Part shown: in pieces, positions 21,082-28,986 of the stretch
Layout of the letters: every line of letters starts with the position of its first letter
Numbering within the stretch: position 1 is the stretch's first letter
DNA from: a virus
Length of the DNA stretch: 35,796 nt
Reading direction: 5' to 3' (one strand)
IMG/VR virus record: IMGVR_UViG_3300044701_000724
Coordinates: 1-35,796 of that record
Notes under the pieces: model-generated
What the model saw: the letters and a program-made list of their open reading frames with translations, nothing else
Database searches by the model: none
Told to the model about the DNA's origin: nothing
Translations under genes and position numbers: made by a program

Positions 21082-23304
21082 TTAACTTCCTATTTCTTCT
21101 AATCTTGCTAATTCTAATCTCCAACTATTCGCCATTAAATCTACCTCCATTGCAACTACCATCCAATAGTACCCATCGTATTCGATGTTCTGATATGGCT
21201 TAATCTCCAATGGATTGGCAGCGTTTCTAGTCAATGTCAAAATCAATCTAGGGTTTTGCTTACCCTTGATGTTTGCTAACTCCTGAAGGAATATCTGAAT
21301 CAATGGTACTGATTCGACACCATCCCTAGACCAAGCCTGAGAATTTGGATACCCATATCCAACCAAGTCGAGCCGTATAGCACTGCTCGAGTTCTCTGTG
21401 TCAACATCACCGATTTTAAACTTGACATCGGGATATACGTTTGAGTACGATTCATCTGTTACAAATTTTTCTGATATTTCAGCAGTCGCAAAGGAATCAT
21501 TTTCCTCGATTTTAAGCGACATATTTCTATAGCCTACTGTGTACTTATCTACAGAAGCTGAGTTGGTTGTAATGGTCTGATATAGCCTGATAATGACATT
21601 GCCATCTTCAGGTACTACTACGTTAGTAATATCTAGCTTATTCCAAGCATACATTGATCCCATAGGGAACTGCATGATTGTAAAAGTATTTGTCCATGTA
21701 AACACGTCAACCCCATCAAATGATAGGTAGCTAGATCCGATGTTTATCAAAACTCCTGCAAACGTGTTTGGTCTTGGTAAATCTCCACTAAATCTTGGCT
21801 CAAAGATAAACTCAATTTGAAAGCTTAATGTATTAGCCAAGTCCTGAGCAATAGGAATGGCTTGACCTGTTCTTGTAGTATCAAGCTCTATAAATGACAA
21901 ATAAGTGTCAGCAGTTCCACTTACAGCAGAAGTTCCCCATATTTTACAATACTCACCTAAAGCATCAGCAACATACTGAATCCTTGCAGGGTTAATTCCT
22001 GTAGGATAAGATGCAGGCTGACCACTAGGAATAGCACTAATGTAGTTCCAAACTCTAAGCTGATAAACGCCTGGATATGCACTTCCTGGTAAATTAAACT
22101 CCCAAGAATCTACAGAAAATGGCTCCTCATAGATACCTCCACGAGCTGAGTAATCTAATACACCAAGCTCTAGCGTTCCTGTAAACTCGGTGTAAACAGG
22201 TCTGCCTGTACGCTGTCCTGCTGTAAACTTGCAGGAGACATCCATCCCAGGAGTTATGGTAGTAATACCCTCTCTAGTAGCGTCTGTGTTGTAGTTAAAT
22301 AGCCTGTAACTATCCTTGGCTAACTCAGGCAAAGAAATGATGTAAAACTCATTCTTCCACAAGAATACTCTGCAAAGAAATGGTTTTAGCAATGCCTCTA
22401 AGAACTCTGAAATATAAACAGATGTGTTCTCAGTAATGCCATTACTTGAAAGATACAAAGGTATCTCACCATCTGTAAACACAGCATTGGAAGGAATTAG
22501 TAGCTGTTCAAATACACCATCGTTAGTATCAAGCCTAGTCTCGTAAATCTCACAAGCCATGTGGATTGGTCTTAGCAATGGAAATGTCTGACTCAATGCA
22601 CCAAAGAAACCACCAACAAATGTATTGCCTGAGAATCCATCGAAATACTGCTCGTTTACTCTCTTAGAATCAAAAGAGTTAAATCCATCAGAAGCTGTGA
22701 ACTCCATGACTTCTGTAATGCCTACCTCATTGATAGTTAAAGTAGAGTTGTTGATGTAGCCTTCCCAAAATAAGTCACCATCAATAAGCAACTTAACCTG
22801 CCACTTTCTATAGCCTCCTTCAAGAATTTCAAAGTATTCGTCACGGGTACCTACTAATCCAAAGTTCAAGAAACTTCTAACTATCGGCTCAATCTCATCA
22901 GCACCAAAGTTTCCCCATCGGAATTGAAAACCTGCTGTTTGTTTTTCAGTAGCAGCACCTATATACCCGTACTCATAAATCTCTAGTCTGATAAGTTGAA
23001 GAGACTGATCCTCAGTTTCAGAAAAGTACTTTAGTTCGTAATCTGTATCGCTAGGGGTAAAGGTACCTGTTAGATTAACCCTAAGTTTAACATCCCTTGA
23101 TGGCATGGTAAATGTCCAAGGGTTTGTGCCTGAAATTAAAAATCCATTATTTATGTCATAACCAATAAGGCTAAACCCTGAATCAAAGGTCCCTAGAATG
23201 GTTAAGCTAGTACCTTCCTCGTAGAATAGCTCAGGAGGATTACTATTGACAGTTATCGTACCTGTTCCGTTAACTATTGCCCAGCTGAATCTATATTGTG
23301 CCAT
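21082..23304 (-). CDS. Distal tail / baseplate protein
   Basis: This 740-aa protein is encoded between tape measure and fibre, the usual place for distal tail or hub proteins. Residues 1-85 look like an Ig/InlB-repeat-type domain (GTGTITVN...FTMPSRDVKLRV). Residues about 90-260 contain WQVKLLIDGDLFWEGYI, a segment seen in Bacteroidota phage tail proteins. The rest is beta-rich and could include carbohydrate-binding folds. One base separates it from the fibre gene. Role in attachment or tip assembly is inferred. Confidence 0.78.
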   Translation of the reverse strand: MAQYRFSWAIVNGTGTITVNSNPPELFYEEGTSLTILGTFDSGFSLIGYDINNGFLISGTNPWTFTMPSRDVKLRVNLTGTFTPSDTDYELKYFSETEDQSLQLIRLEIYEYGYIGAATEKQTAGFQFRWGNFGADEIEPIVRSFLNFGLVGTRDEYFEILEGGYRKWQVKLLIDGDLFWEGYINNSTLTINEVGITEVMEFTASDGFNSFDSKRVNEQYFDGFSGNTFVGGFFGALSQTFPLLRPIHMACEIYETRLDTNDGVFEQLLIPSNAVFTDGEIPLYLSSNGITENTSVYISEFLEALLKPFLCRVFLWKNEFYIISLPELAKDSYRLFNYNTDATREGITTITPGMDVSCKFTAGQRTGRPVYTEFTGTLELGVLDYSARGGIYEEPFSVDSWEFNLPGSAYPGVYQLRVWNYISAIPSGQPASYPTGINPARIQYVADALGEYCKIWGTSAVSGTADTYLSFIELDTTRTGQAIPIAQDLANTLSFQIEFIFEPRFSGDLPRPNTFAGVLINIGSSYLSFDGVDVFTWTNTFTIMQFPMGSMYAWNKLDITNVVVPEDGNVIIRLYQTITTNSASVDKYTVGYRNMSLKIEENDSFATAEISEKFVTDESYSNVYPDVKFKIGDVDTENSSSAIRLDLVGYGYPNSQAWSRDGVESVPLIQIFLQELANIKGKQNPRLILTLTRNAANPLEIKPYQNIEYDGYYWMVVAMEVDLMANSWRLELARLEEIGS

Positions 23305-23337
23305 TGGTCAAAAATACGAAAAAAAATAAGGATTCTC

Positions 23338-23368
23338 TTGACTTAGAATTTTCAATCTAGTATTATTG
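23338..23368 (+). promoter_or_regulatory. Promoter of reversed mini-gene
   Basis: TTGACT at 23338-23343, a 17-bp spacer and TATTAT at 23361-23366 form a textbook -35/-10 pair. The extended TATTATTG (23361-23368) also differs from the Bacteroidota box TAnnTTTG by one base. The ATG follows 7 bases later, so the message would be leaderless or nearly so. Confidence 0.65.
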
Positions 23369-23375
23369 GGTCATA

Positions 23376-23546
23376 ATGAGACGAACACTAAACGAAAGCA
23401 GTACTATAATCGCTAAAACCATTGCTGAAATCAGGTCGCATGGTTCTGAGATAACAGAAGAATTAATTGAGAGAGCTTGCATCAACTACGAGATAGATGA
23501 AGATGTAGTCCGCAAGATTGCAGGATTTAAGAAAAGAGTAACATAG
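23376..23546 (+). CDS. 56-aa moron-like protein, opposite to tail operon
   Basis: MRRTLNESSTIIAKTIAEIR continues with ...SEITEELIERACINYEI and a basic end (RKIAGFKKRVT). It is predicted to be helical, possibly a small DNA- or protein-binding domain. It has its own promoter and intrinsic terminator and lies in reverse between the tape measure and distal tail genes, which are otherwise consecutive. This is the structure of a moron: a gene expressed independently of the late programme. No family recognised; anti-defence or superinfection functions are typical of such genes but not shown here. Confidence 0.65.
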   Translation: MRRTLNESSTIIAKTIAEIRSHGSEITEELIERACINYEIDEDVVRKIAGFKKRVT

Positions 23547-23572
23547 TTTTATTGGGTTTTGAGTTTGTAAAG

Positions 23573-23600
23573 ACCTTGGTTTATGACCAAGGTTTTTTTT
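23573..23600 (+). terminator. Intrinsic terminator of reversed mini-gene
   Basis: Perfect 8-bp arms ACCTTGGT / ACCAAGGT around TTATG, followed by T8 on the plus strand. On the minus strand there is no U-tract after the hairpin, so the tail operon should read through. The end overlaps the tape-measure stop codon. Confidence 0.9.
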
Positions 23601-25530
23601 ATCTCAATCCTCTTCTTATTTGAGCTTGCTCTACGAAGAATAGCAAGTCATCAGGACCTTTTAGTCTAATGTCTACCCCGTAGTTCGATGCCGCCATCGA
23701 AGCACCTGAGTAGTCCATAGATGGCAACTGAGGCACGATAATTCCATTGGTGTTAGGAACAAACAACTCAGGTCTACGTTCTCCTACAATGTAAGCTCTG
23801 CCCTTAGATACAGGACCACCAAATTCTCTTCTATTGGTGTAACTAGATCCTGTGCTAGAAGATACTGAACCTCCTCCTGAAGCTTTACCAAATGCAGAAC
23901 TAATTACAGCGACAGCTCCAGCTATCAATACAGGCAGTAACGCAAGACCTACAGGGCCTAATGATTCAGCAAATTTAGTTCCTTGCTTTATACCACTAGA
24001 TATTGATTCAGCTTTGTCTGTTGCTATGTTTGATGCAGCGGCTGCTTTATTTGCCGCAGATTGTTGAATAATTGCTGCAATAATTTTTGGAGTTGAAGAA
24101 AGTAATGTAGTTACAAAACCTCTTAATGCTCTATCTCCAATATCTAAGGAGGCAGCTATCCCTGCACCGAGAGAACTAAAAGCATCAACAATTATTTCTA
24201 AATTACTTTTTACTTGTTCTCCATTTACTGAAGCTAATTCATTTCTTAATTCAGAAAGTTTTAATTTATATTTTTCTAATTGACCAGGGTCACTAGTTAC
24301 TCTTTTTAAGGATTCATAAAGAGCTATTTCTTTTTCTAATCTCTCTACTATACCTGGGTCTTGTTTTCCAGGTAATTCTAAACCTTGTAATTGGGTTTCA
24401 TCAACTTCAATAGCTGGAGATTCTTCTATTGCCTTTTTTAAACCACCATACTTTTCAATTAATCTATCTAAATAATCTGTTTGTTTATCAGTTAATGCAG
24501 CTTGTAAATCAAAAAATGTTTCTGTTTCTTTTGTAGCTTCTTTTGTTACATCTTTATAAAATCCTAATTGCTGATTTACCTTTTCTAAAAGACCTCTATA
24601 TAAACCAATTTGTTCAGTTGCTAATGATTTCTCTAAAGCAGAATTAGAATTAGCAAAATCTCTAGTTGCAGTTGAAATCTGTTCTGTAAGAAATCTTTCT
24701 AATAACTCAAGTTCACCTTTTCTAAGTCTATTAATTTTACCTGACAAAGCGTCAACAACTTGACCTGCTGTTTCAAATGCAGGTACATCAATTAATTTAC
24801 CTCCAACATTTTCAGTCCTTAATAAACCTACATCTTTAAGTAATTTATTTAATAAATCTTGAGCCAATAAAGCATTGGTATCTTTAAGTGATTTATTAAA
24901 CTCTTCCTGTGCTTCTGTAAGTTCTTGTACAGGAGATTTTGTTTTCTCTGCATTAAGAGCATAGAAAGTTAATGCAGTAGTAACAGCAGACACTGCTAAA
25001 ATAGCAAGGTTAGCAGGAGTAATTAAACTGCTAAAAAAAGATTTCAAAGCAGCACCAGTACTTCCAGTAGTTGTTTTTAAAGCACTTAATTGTTCTGCAA
25101 ACTGCTGAATGTTGTTACCAACACCAATAATTCCAAACGGAGCATCCTGAATAATTCTATTAAATGCAATAGCTGATCCACTAGCTGCACCTGCTGATAC
25201 TCTAAACTTATCAAATGATTGAGTTGAAGTATTTGCAAAACTTTTACCTAAAGCATTAAGCCTCGCTAATTCAATGTTAGTTTGTTCAAGCTCTGCATTA
25301 AAAGAAGCAATCTGCTGCTCATTAGTAGCTTGAGAAAGCGAAACCTTTAACTGCTTCGCCTTAGCAGTAAGCTGTTCAATAAGACCTATCTTGCGTCTAA
25401 AACCGACATTTGATTTCTCAGAATCAGTAGAAGTTTCTGATTCAAATGACTTTAAAGTCTGCTTGGCCTTATTTATGGCAGATTGCAGTCCTTGAATATC
25501 GGCAGTTAGGCGTATCTGAAGTTCGTTCAT
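23599..25530 (-). CDS. Tail tape measure protein
   Basis: The 643-aa protein follows the tail chaperones and shows the usual make-up: a coiled-coil N-terminus (about 1-100), hydrophobic segments (LITPANLAILAVSAVTTALT near 170-190 and LALLPVLIAGAVAVI near 545) and a C-terminal GPVSKGRAYIVGERRPELFV, common in tape measures. Its length sets tail length; about 640 residues suggests a tail near 100 nm if the usual 1.5 Angstrom per residue holds. The middle of the gene is more AT-rich than its ends. Confidence 0.9.
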   Translation of the reverse strand: MNELQIRLTADIQGLQSAINKAKQTLKSFESETSTDSEKSNVGFRRKIGLIEQLTAKAKQLKVSLSQATNEQQIASFNAELEQTNIELARLNALGKSFANTSTQSFDKFRVSAGAASGSAIAFNRIIQDAPFGIIGVGNNIQQFAEQLSALKTTTGSTGAALKSFFSSLITPANLAILAVSAVTTALTFYALNAEKTKSPVQELTEAQEEFNKSLKDTNALLAQDLLNKLLKDVGLLRTENVGGKLIDVPAFETAGQVVDALSGKINRLRKGELELLERFLTEQISTATRDFANSNSALEKSLATEQIGLYRGLLEKVNQQLGFYKDVTKEATKETETFFDLQAALTDKQTDYLDRLIEKYGGLKKAIEESPAIEVDETQLQGLELPGKQDPGIVERLEKEIALYESLKRVTSDPGQLEKYKLKLSELRNELASVNGEQVKSNLEIIVDAFSSLGAGIAASLDIGDRALRGFVTTLLSSTPKIIAAIIQQSAANKAAAASNIATDKAESISSGIKQGTKFAESLGPVGLALLPVLIAGAVAVISSAFGKASGGGSVSSSTGSSYTNRREFGGPVSKGRAYIVGERRPELFVPNTNGIIVPQLPSMDYSGASMAASNYGVDIRLKGPDDLLFFVEQAQIRRGLR

Positions 25531-25542
25531 GACTCAAAAATA

Positions 25543-25858
25543 CTAATTTTTAGCCATGTTATCTAAGAAGTACTTTCTACGAGCCTTGATAAGCTCTGCA
25601 TCAAGTTTAACCCCACCACCATCAGTAGGTAATGGAAAATACTGCTTAATTGACTTATTAGCACTTTTCTTAGGAATAGAAGTGTAAACCTGATAGGCTA
25701 CTAACCTATACTTCTCCCAATCCCTAGACTGAGATGTATGATGCCCTCTCAGAGTAAGTATTGTCTCTGCAAAAGTCATTTCATAAAAATTTTTAGGAAG
25801 TATGCCTACTTCTCCAAAGATTTCTTGGCAGATTTCATACCACGTTGATTTTTTTTTT
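25543..25858 (-). CDS. Tail assembly chaperone, frameshift domain (GT-like)
   Basis: This reading frame has no stop between the slippery run at 25849-25858 and its end at 25543. It is entered by a -1 shift, giving KSTWYEICQEIFGEVGILP, then KNFYEMTFAETILTL. That W-x-x-I...G-VGI-P-x-F--MT-AE pattern is typical of the second tail chaperone domain. The frame also has an internal ATG at 25779, giving a 78-aa ORF, but that start drops the conserved part. The fusion would be about 229 aa. It should coat the tape measure during tail assembly. Confidence 0.8.
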
Positions 25859-26231
25859 CAGCAACAGAGTTTTTCTCTAGTTCTTGAATAGCAGGTAAAT
25901 CAACACCCATAGATTTCCAAAAAGTATTCCACACAGAATAAATTTCATCTCCACTTAGCTCGGAAATCCACTCACCTACCTGCTCTGCTGTTGCAGTCTT
26001 AGAAAAACCAACAACATAGTCATTTCCAATAAGTCCTGCGTAGATTAATGTTTTAACCAACAAATAATGATTCTCTTCATTGAGTTTCATTATTCGATTT
26101 AGCAAGTCCTCAGTTTCAAAATTAGCTTGCTCTCCGTTGTAAATTATCTTAGCCAATTCTATGGCTGAAAAGTTGTTAAATCGCAAGGTTCTTTCCTGAC
26201 CTCCGATGTTTAGTTTCATGATTCCTGTCAT
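25806..26231 (-). CDS. Tail assembly chaperone (G-like)
   Basis: The 141-aa protein lies between major tail protein and tape measure. MKLNIGGQERTLRFNNFSAIE (from residue 5) is a start seen in siphophage chaperones, and a second ATG at 26219 may be the true start. The helical body (LAKIIY...LLNRIMKLN...EQVGEWISEL) ends in a lysine-rich tail, after an A10 slippery run (VAEKKN). It overlaps the shifted frame, as in lambda G/GT. Confidence 0.85.
   Translation of the reverse strand: MTGIMKLNIGGQERTLRFNNFSAIELAKIIYNGEQANFETEDLLNRIMKLNEENHYLLVKTLIYAGLIGNDYVVGFSKTATAEQVGEWISELSGDEIYSVWNTFWKSMGVDLPAIQELEKNSVAEKKNQRGMKSAKKSLEK
25849..25858 (-). promoter_or_regulatory. A10 slippery sequence for -1 frameshift
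   Basis: The minus strand reads GAA AAA AAA AAT, ten A in a row. A -1 slip continues AAA TCA ACG TGG into the chaperone's second domain. Poly-A heptamers are efficient slippery sites. I did not define a downstream stimulatory structure. Confidence 0.75.
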
Positions 26232-26255
26232 GCCGTAAATTTAGTAATTAAAACC

Positions 26256-26282
26256 AAAAAAAAAACCCCTCATAACGAGGGG
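26256..26282 (-). terminator. Intrinsic terminator after major tail protein gene
   Basis: On the minus strand CCCCTC-GTTAT-GAGGGG runs into T10. It lies 37 nt after the major tail protein stop and before the chaperone gene, and should sharply reduce downstream expression. Confidence 0.92.
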
Positions 26283-26318
26283 CTTTAACTAAACACAAAC
26301 ACGGAAAACAGGAAATTC

Positions 26319-26747
26319 TTAGATAGTATCAGCAATAGGTCCAGAACCAGTGATGGTTACAGAGAATGTCTGATATTCAGGAGCTGTAGCAGTCTCGTCA
26401 AATTGGGAGATAAAACCTTCACCATATCTTAGGTAGCTGTTATCAGCAGTAGCAAACTTAAACTTCTTAACATCACGAGCAACAACATAACCGAATATGT
26501 CAGATGCAGAAACTTCGTTTACTCCTGGGTCTGTATTCACATCTCCTTCAAAAGACATAGTCCAAGAAGCAGTAGATGGGAGGTTCTCTACGAAATCACC
26601 AGTGCAATCGTTGTTGATTTCAGTAGCTCCAACAGAGATTGAAAGAGACTTAGAAGAAGTGCATACCGCCAATTTCCAAGCAGGAGTTGAGGTAGCAGAT
26701 GTGTCAACATAGACACCAATATCTTTACTAAATAATTCGTTAGCCAT
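26319..26747 (-). CDS. Major tail (tube) protein
   Basis: I start at ATG 26747 (MANELFSKDIGVYVDTS..., 142 aa); the upstream in-frame start is TTG. Composition and place fit a TP901-1/lambda-V-like tube protein: beta-rich, Ser/Thr-rich, with EINNDCTGDF and the late strand FSVTITGSGP. It has its own consensus promoter and a strong terminator, as expected for a very abundant virion protein. Confidence 0.85.
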   Translation of the reverse strand: MANELFSKDIGVYVDTSATSTPAWKLAVCTSSKSLSISVGATEINNDCTGDFVENLPSTASWTMSFEGDVNTDPGVNEVSASDIFGYVVARDVKKFKFATADNSYLRYGEGFISQFDETATAPEYQTFSVTITGSGPIADTI

Positions 26748-26768
26748 AGTCGTTATCAATTATTATTT

Positions 26769-26799
26769 CAAAGGTAATAGAAAATATCAATTAATCAAA
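26769..26799 (-). promoter_or_regulatory. Consensus promoter for the major tail protein
   Basis: On the minus strand TTTG (26799-26796), a 19-bp spacer and TACCTTTG (26776-26769) match TTTG-N19-TAnnTTTG exactly. It starts inside the last codons of the preceding gene and lies 21 nt before the major tail ATG. Confidence 0.8.
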
Positions 26800-27213
26800 A
26801 GGTACTACAATGTGGAAGTAAGTTCGGATATTTCGATAAATCCAATACTCACCTGTCCGTAACTGAACACTATTTGAAGAGTTCAATCTAGTCTCACCAA
26901 CTCTCCATCCATAGGCAGTGATGTTTATGTCATCCATGTCCATTGGATTGATAATATCGTCAATATCTTCGGCAATGTCAAGAGCCTGATCCATGCCTGT
27001 AGGTCTAGTAAAGCCTGTTACAATATCAACAGTAACTTCAGCATTAAACTTCTTGCAGTCAGCGTTCTGAATCTCGTTTGTCGTGATATTTGATATAATC
27101 ACATAAGGGTAAGCAGCATTCTCAGGAATAGAAAAAGCATCGTACACAGGCACACCAATCTCGGGGTACAAAGCCTGATAGTAACCTGATTTTAACGCTT
27201 TAGATAAATCCAT
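26791..27213 (-). CDS. Tail terminator / completion protein (HK97 gp11/DUF3168-like)
   Basis: I use ATG 27213 (MDLSKALKSGYYQAL..., 140 aa); the longer form overlaps the MuF-like gene by 134 nt. The PVYDAFSIPENAAYPYVIIS segment, then VTVDIVTGFTRP..ALDIAEDI, is the pattern of DUF3168-type tail completion proteins that cap the tube and join it to the head. It lies between head genes and major tail protein. Confidence 0.75.
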   Translation of the reverse strand: MDLSKALKSGYYQALYPEIGVPVYDAFSIPENAAYPYVIISNITTNEIQNADCKKFNAEVTVDIVTGFTRPTGMDQALDIAEDIDDIINPMDMDDINITAYGWRVGETRLNSSNSVQLRTGEYWIYRNIRTYFHIVVPFD

Positions 27214-27232
27214 AGTCAAAGATAAGTTTTTT

Positions 27233-28039
27233 TTAGCGATTGATATTAAATCCAAATCTTGAACCTGTCTGTCGGAAGGCAAGTCTGCATCGGCAATTAA
27301 TTGTGTTATTAGGTGTAGCTCCTTGGGTTGAATCTCCAGGATAGGCAAGAAGTTGACCTTGCACAATAAAGTTGTCCTTCAACGGAATAAAGAACTTAGG
27401 GTCAGTCATAATGTGAGAATCTCTAGTTCTATCATCACGCATAGCTTTCCATGCTTTCTCCCAATTCAATCCTGATGATTCTAAAGCAAATATCTGTGAC
27501 TTGCTCATCGCATTGGTAGTCTCGGTTCTTGCTATCGTGTTAGCACGCAGTTCTAGGTCCACAGAGCGTATTAGCTGCGTTATCTCTTGGTCACTTAACC
27601 CTAGACCTCTCTGCTTAGATATAAGCTCTGTAACACGCTTAATACCCGTGCTAAGGACTTCGTTAATTCTAAAGATAATGTATGTCTGCAAGAAGCCATC
27701 CATAAGCCTTCTCCAAAACGAAGTCATCTCACTTGTCTCTTGAGGTTTAAGAGTACTTGCAACCTCATCAAATATGTCCTTTGTAGTTATTTCTTGGCTA
27801 GTTATCGGAGCAACAATAGAGTTCCAAGTTAATGTACCCTCATCCTCCATAATAAGCTGATACATGGCCTGATAAACCATCCTTAACCCATTGTCATCAA
27901 CTTTGCCAATATCTTGTCCTGTGGCAAATAAATTAGCCATTTCATTGTACTGATCTGATAACGCTCTTCTTATCAAACGAGCAAACCTCTTCTCAAAATA
28001 AGAATGTCGAGATAAGAATATGGAATCTGGGTAATTCAT
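27233..28039 (-). CDS. Mu gpF-like minor head protein
   Basis: The 268-aa protein contains ARTETTNAMSKSQIFALE (about 179-196), the ART-E-N start of the MuF domain, then W-MRDDRTRDSHIM and ends with NTINCRCRL, as in Mu gpF/SPP1 gp7. MuF proteins bind the portal inside the procapsid and leave with the DNA. The gene normally follows the portal, but here it lies between gp10-like and tail terminator genes. It overlaps the 59-aa membrane gene by 4 nt. Confidence 0.82.
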   Translation of the reverse strand: MNYPDSIFLSRHSYFEKRFARLIRRALSDQYNEMANLFATGQDIGKVDDNGLRMVYQAMYQLIMEDEGTLTWNSIVAPITSQEITTKDIFDEVASTLKPQETSEMTSFWRRLMDGFLQTYIIFRINEVLSTGIKRVTELISKQRGLGLSDQEITQLIRSVDLELRANTIARTETTNAMSKSQIFALESSGLNWEKAWKAMRDDRTRDSHIMTDPKFFIPLKDNFIVQGQLLAYPGDSTQGATPNNTINCRCRLAFRQTGSRFGFNINR

Positions 28040-28215
28040 TTAGCACGCTCGTAGATTTCAACTGCTCCCCAAATTACTAAAAAAGCAATAGAAATCGACA
28101 ATAAGTATGCAAATGGCTTATTAAGCCAAATAGCAAATTCTACAATCCCTGAACAGATTGCTAAACACAGAAAAGCTAGAAAGCCAATCTGTGCTAAATC
28201 CTTAAGTTTTATCAT
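28036..28215 (-). CDS. 59-aa two-helix membrane protein in the head-tail operon
   Basis: MIKLKDLAQIGFLAFLCLAI is followed by a second hydrophobic segment (about 36-52) and the end EIYERAK. It shares 4-nt ATGA overlaps with both neighbours, so translation is almost certain. A membrane protein among head-tail joining genes is unexpected and could be a lysis or exclusion factor. No family recognised. Confidence 0.72.
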   Translation of the reverse strand: MIKLKDLAQIGFLAFLCLAICSGIVEFAIWLNKPFAYLLSISIAFLVIWGAVEIYERAK

Positions 28216-28658
28216 GTTTGTTGTAATAGTTTCTTGATGTTTGCTAGAGTCTTATCAAACTCTATCCTAGCGTTCTTGTATAAAAATGACCTAGCAGGTA
28301 AAGGAGAAAATGGAGGTTGAGTTCCCCTAAATTGACTTGCATATTCTACTAATCCATACTGCTGTAAAAAAGATTGGTCTACACCAACTCCCGTACCAAA
28401 CTCTATGTAAGGTGCGTAATCTACATTATTAATACCTCCTGCCTTAACTATCCAAGTAAGACCATTCTGAGATACTACAGAACGAATACTACGCTGCAAA
28501 GCTCCTGTATCAAATGCAACATCTCTCTTAGCATCAGCCTCAGTTCTTTCTGCCCATCCACGAACTTCTTTGTAGACTCCTGCTTGAACTTCCTTCGAGT
28601 ACTTATCTAAGTCTTGTAATAGAATGTTGACCCCACTTACCTTAACTTGGACTGCCAT
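28212..28658 (-). CDS. HK97 gp10-like head-tail/tail completion protein
   Basis: The 148-aa protein has the gp10 pattern: VKVSGVNILLQDL, then AERTEADAKRDVAFDTGALQRSI (about 35-57) and VDYAPYIEFGTG (79-90), with PFSPLPARSFLY near the end. The DTGALxxSI and YAxxxEFGTG motifs are diagnostic. It acts in joining head and tail. It overlaps the adaptor gene by 17 nt. Confidence 0.92.
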   Translation of the reverse strand: MAVQVKVSGVNILLQDLDKYSKEVQAGVYKEVRGWAERTEADAKRDVAFDTGALQRSIRSVVSQNGLTWIVKAGGINNVDYAPYIEFGTGVGVDQSFLQQYGLVEYASQFRGTQPPFSPLPARSFLYKNARIEFDKTLANIKKLLQQT

Positions 28659-28986
28659 TTCTGTTAGTTGTTTCCATTGCAGAGAATGCTCGTATAGTAA
28701 TATACCTTCTCAATGGGTCAACTTTAGGAGCCATAGAAGTAAAGTAAAAACCTCTCCACTCAATCTGATCTCCATTGATAATGGCAACAGAAGGATTGTA
28801 TCTTATTACAACCTCAATCAACGTACTCAAGTCCTGCTTCTGTATAACAGTATCAGCACTAGCACTAATCTCTCGCACACTAGCTCCTTTAGGCTCGTAG
28901 TAAGTAGAAACCGTGTTAATCAACTGACCTGTTACAGGGTCTTGAGTCTGCACAGAACGCTTAAATGCAATTTTCTCTCGCATCAT
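28642..28986 (-). CDS. Head-tail adaptor (SPP1 gp16-like head closure)
   Basis: At 114 aa, MREKIAFKRSVQTQDPVTGQ..., then WRGFYFTSMAPKVDPLRRYI is the Phage_H_T_join family: a beta-barrel that closes the connector below the portal. Two ATGs start it (MM). It overlaps gp6-like by 4 nt (ATGA). Confidence 0.88.
   Translation of the reverse strand: MMREKIAFKRSVQTQDPVTGQLINTVSTYYEPKGASVREISASADTVIQKQDLSTLIEVVIRYNPSVAIINGDQIEWRGFYFTSMAPKVDPLRRYITIRAFSAMETTNRNGSPS

Noticed and set aside
27214-27366. N-terminal extension of the tail terminator ORF
   Set aside because: It would overlap the MuF-like gene by 134 nt and adds no family-like sequence; ATG 27213 sits just after the upstream stop.
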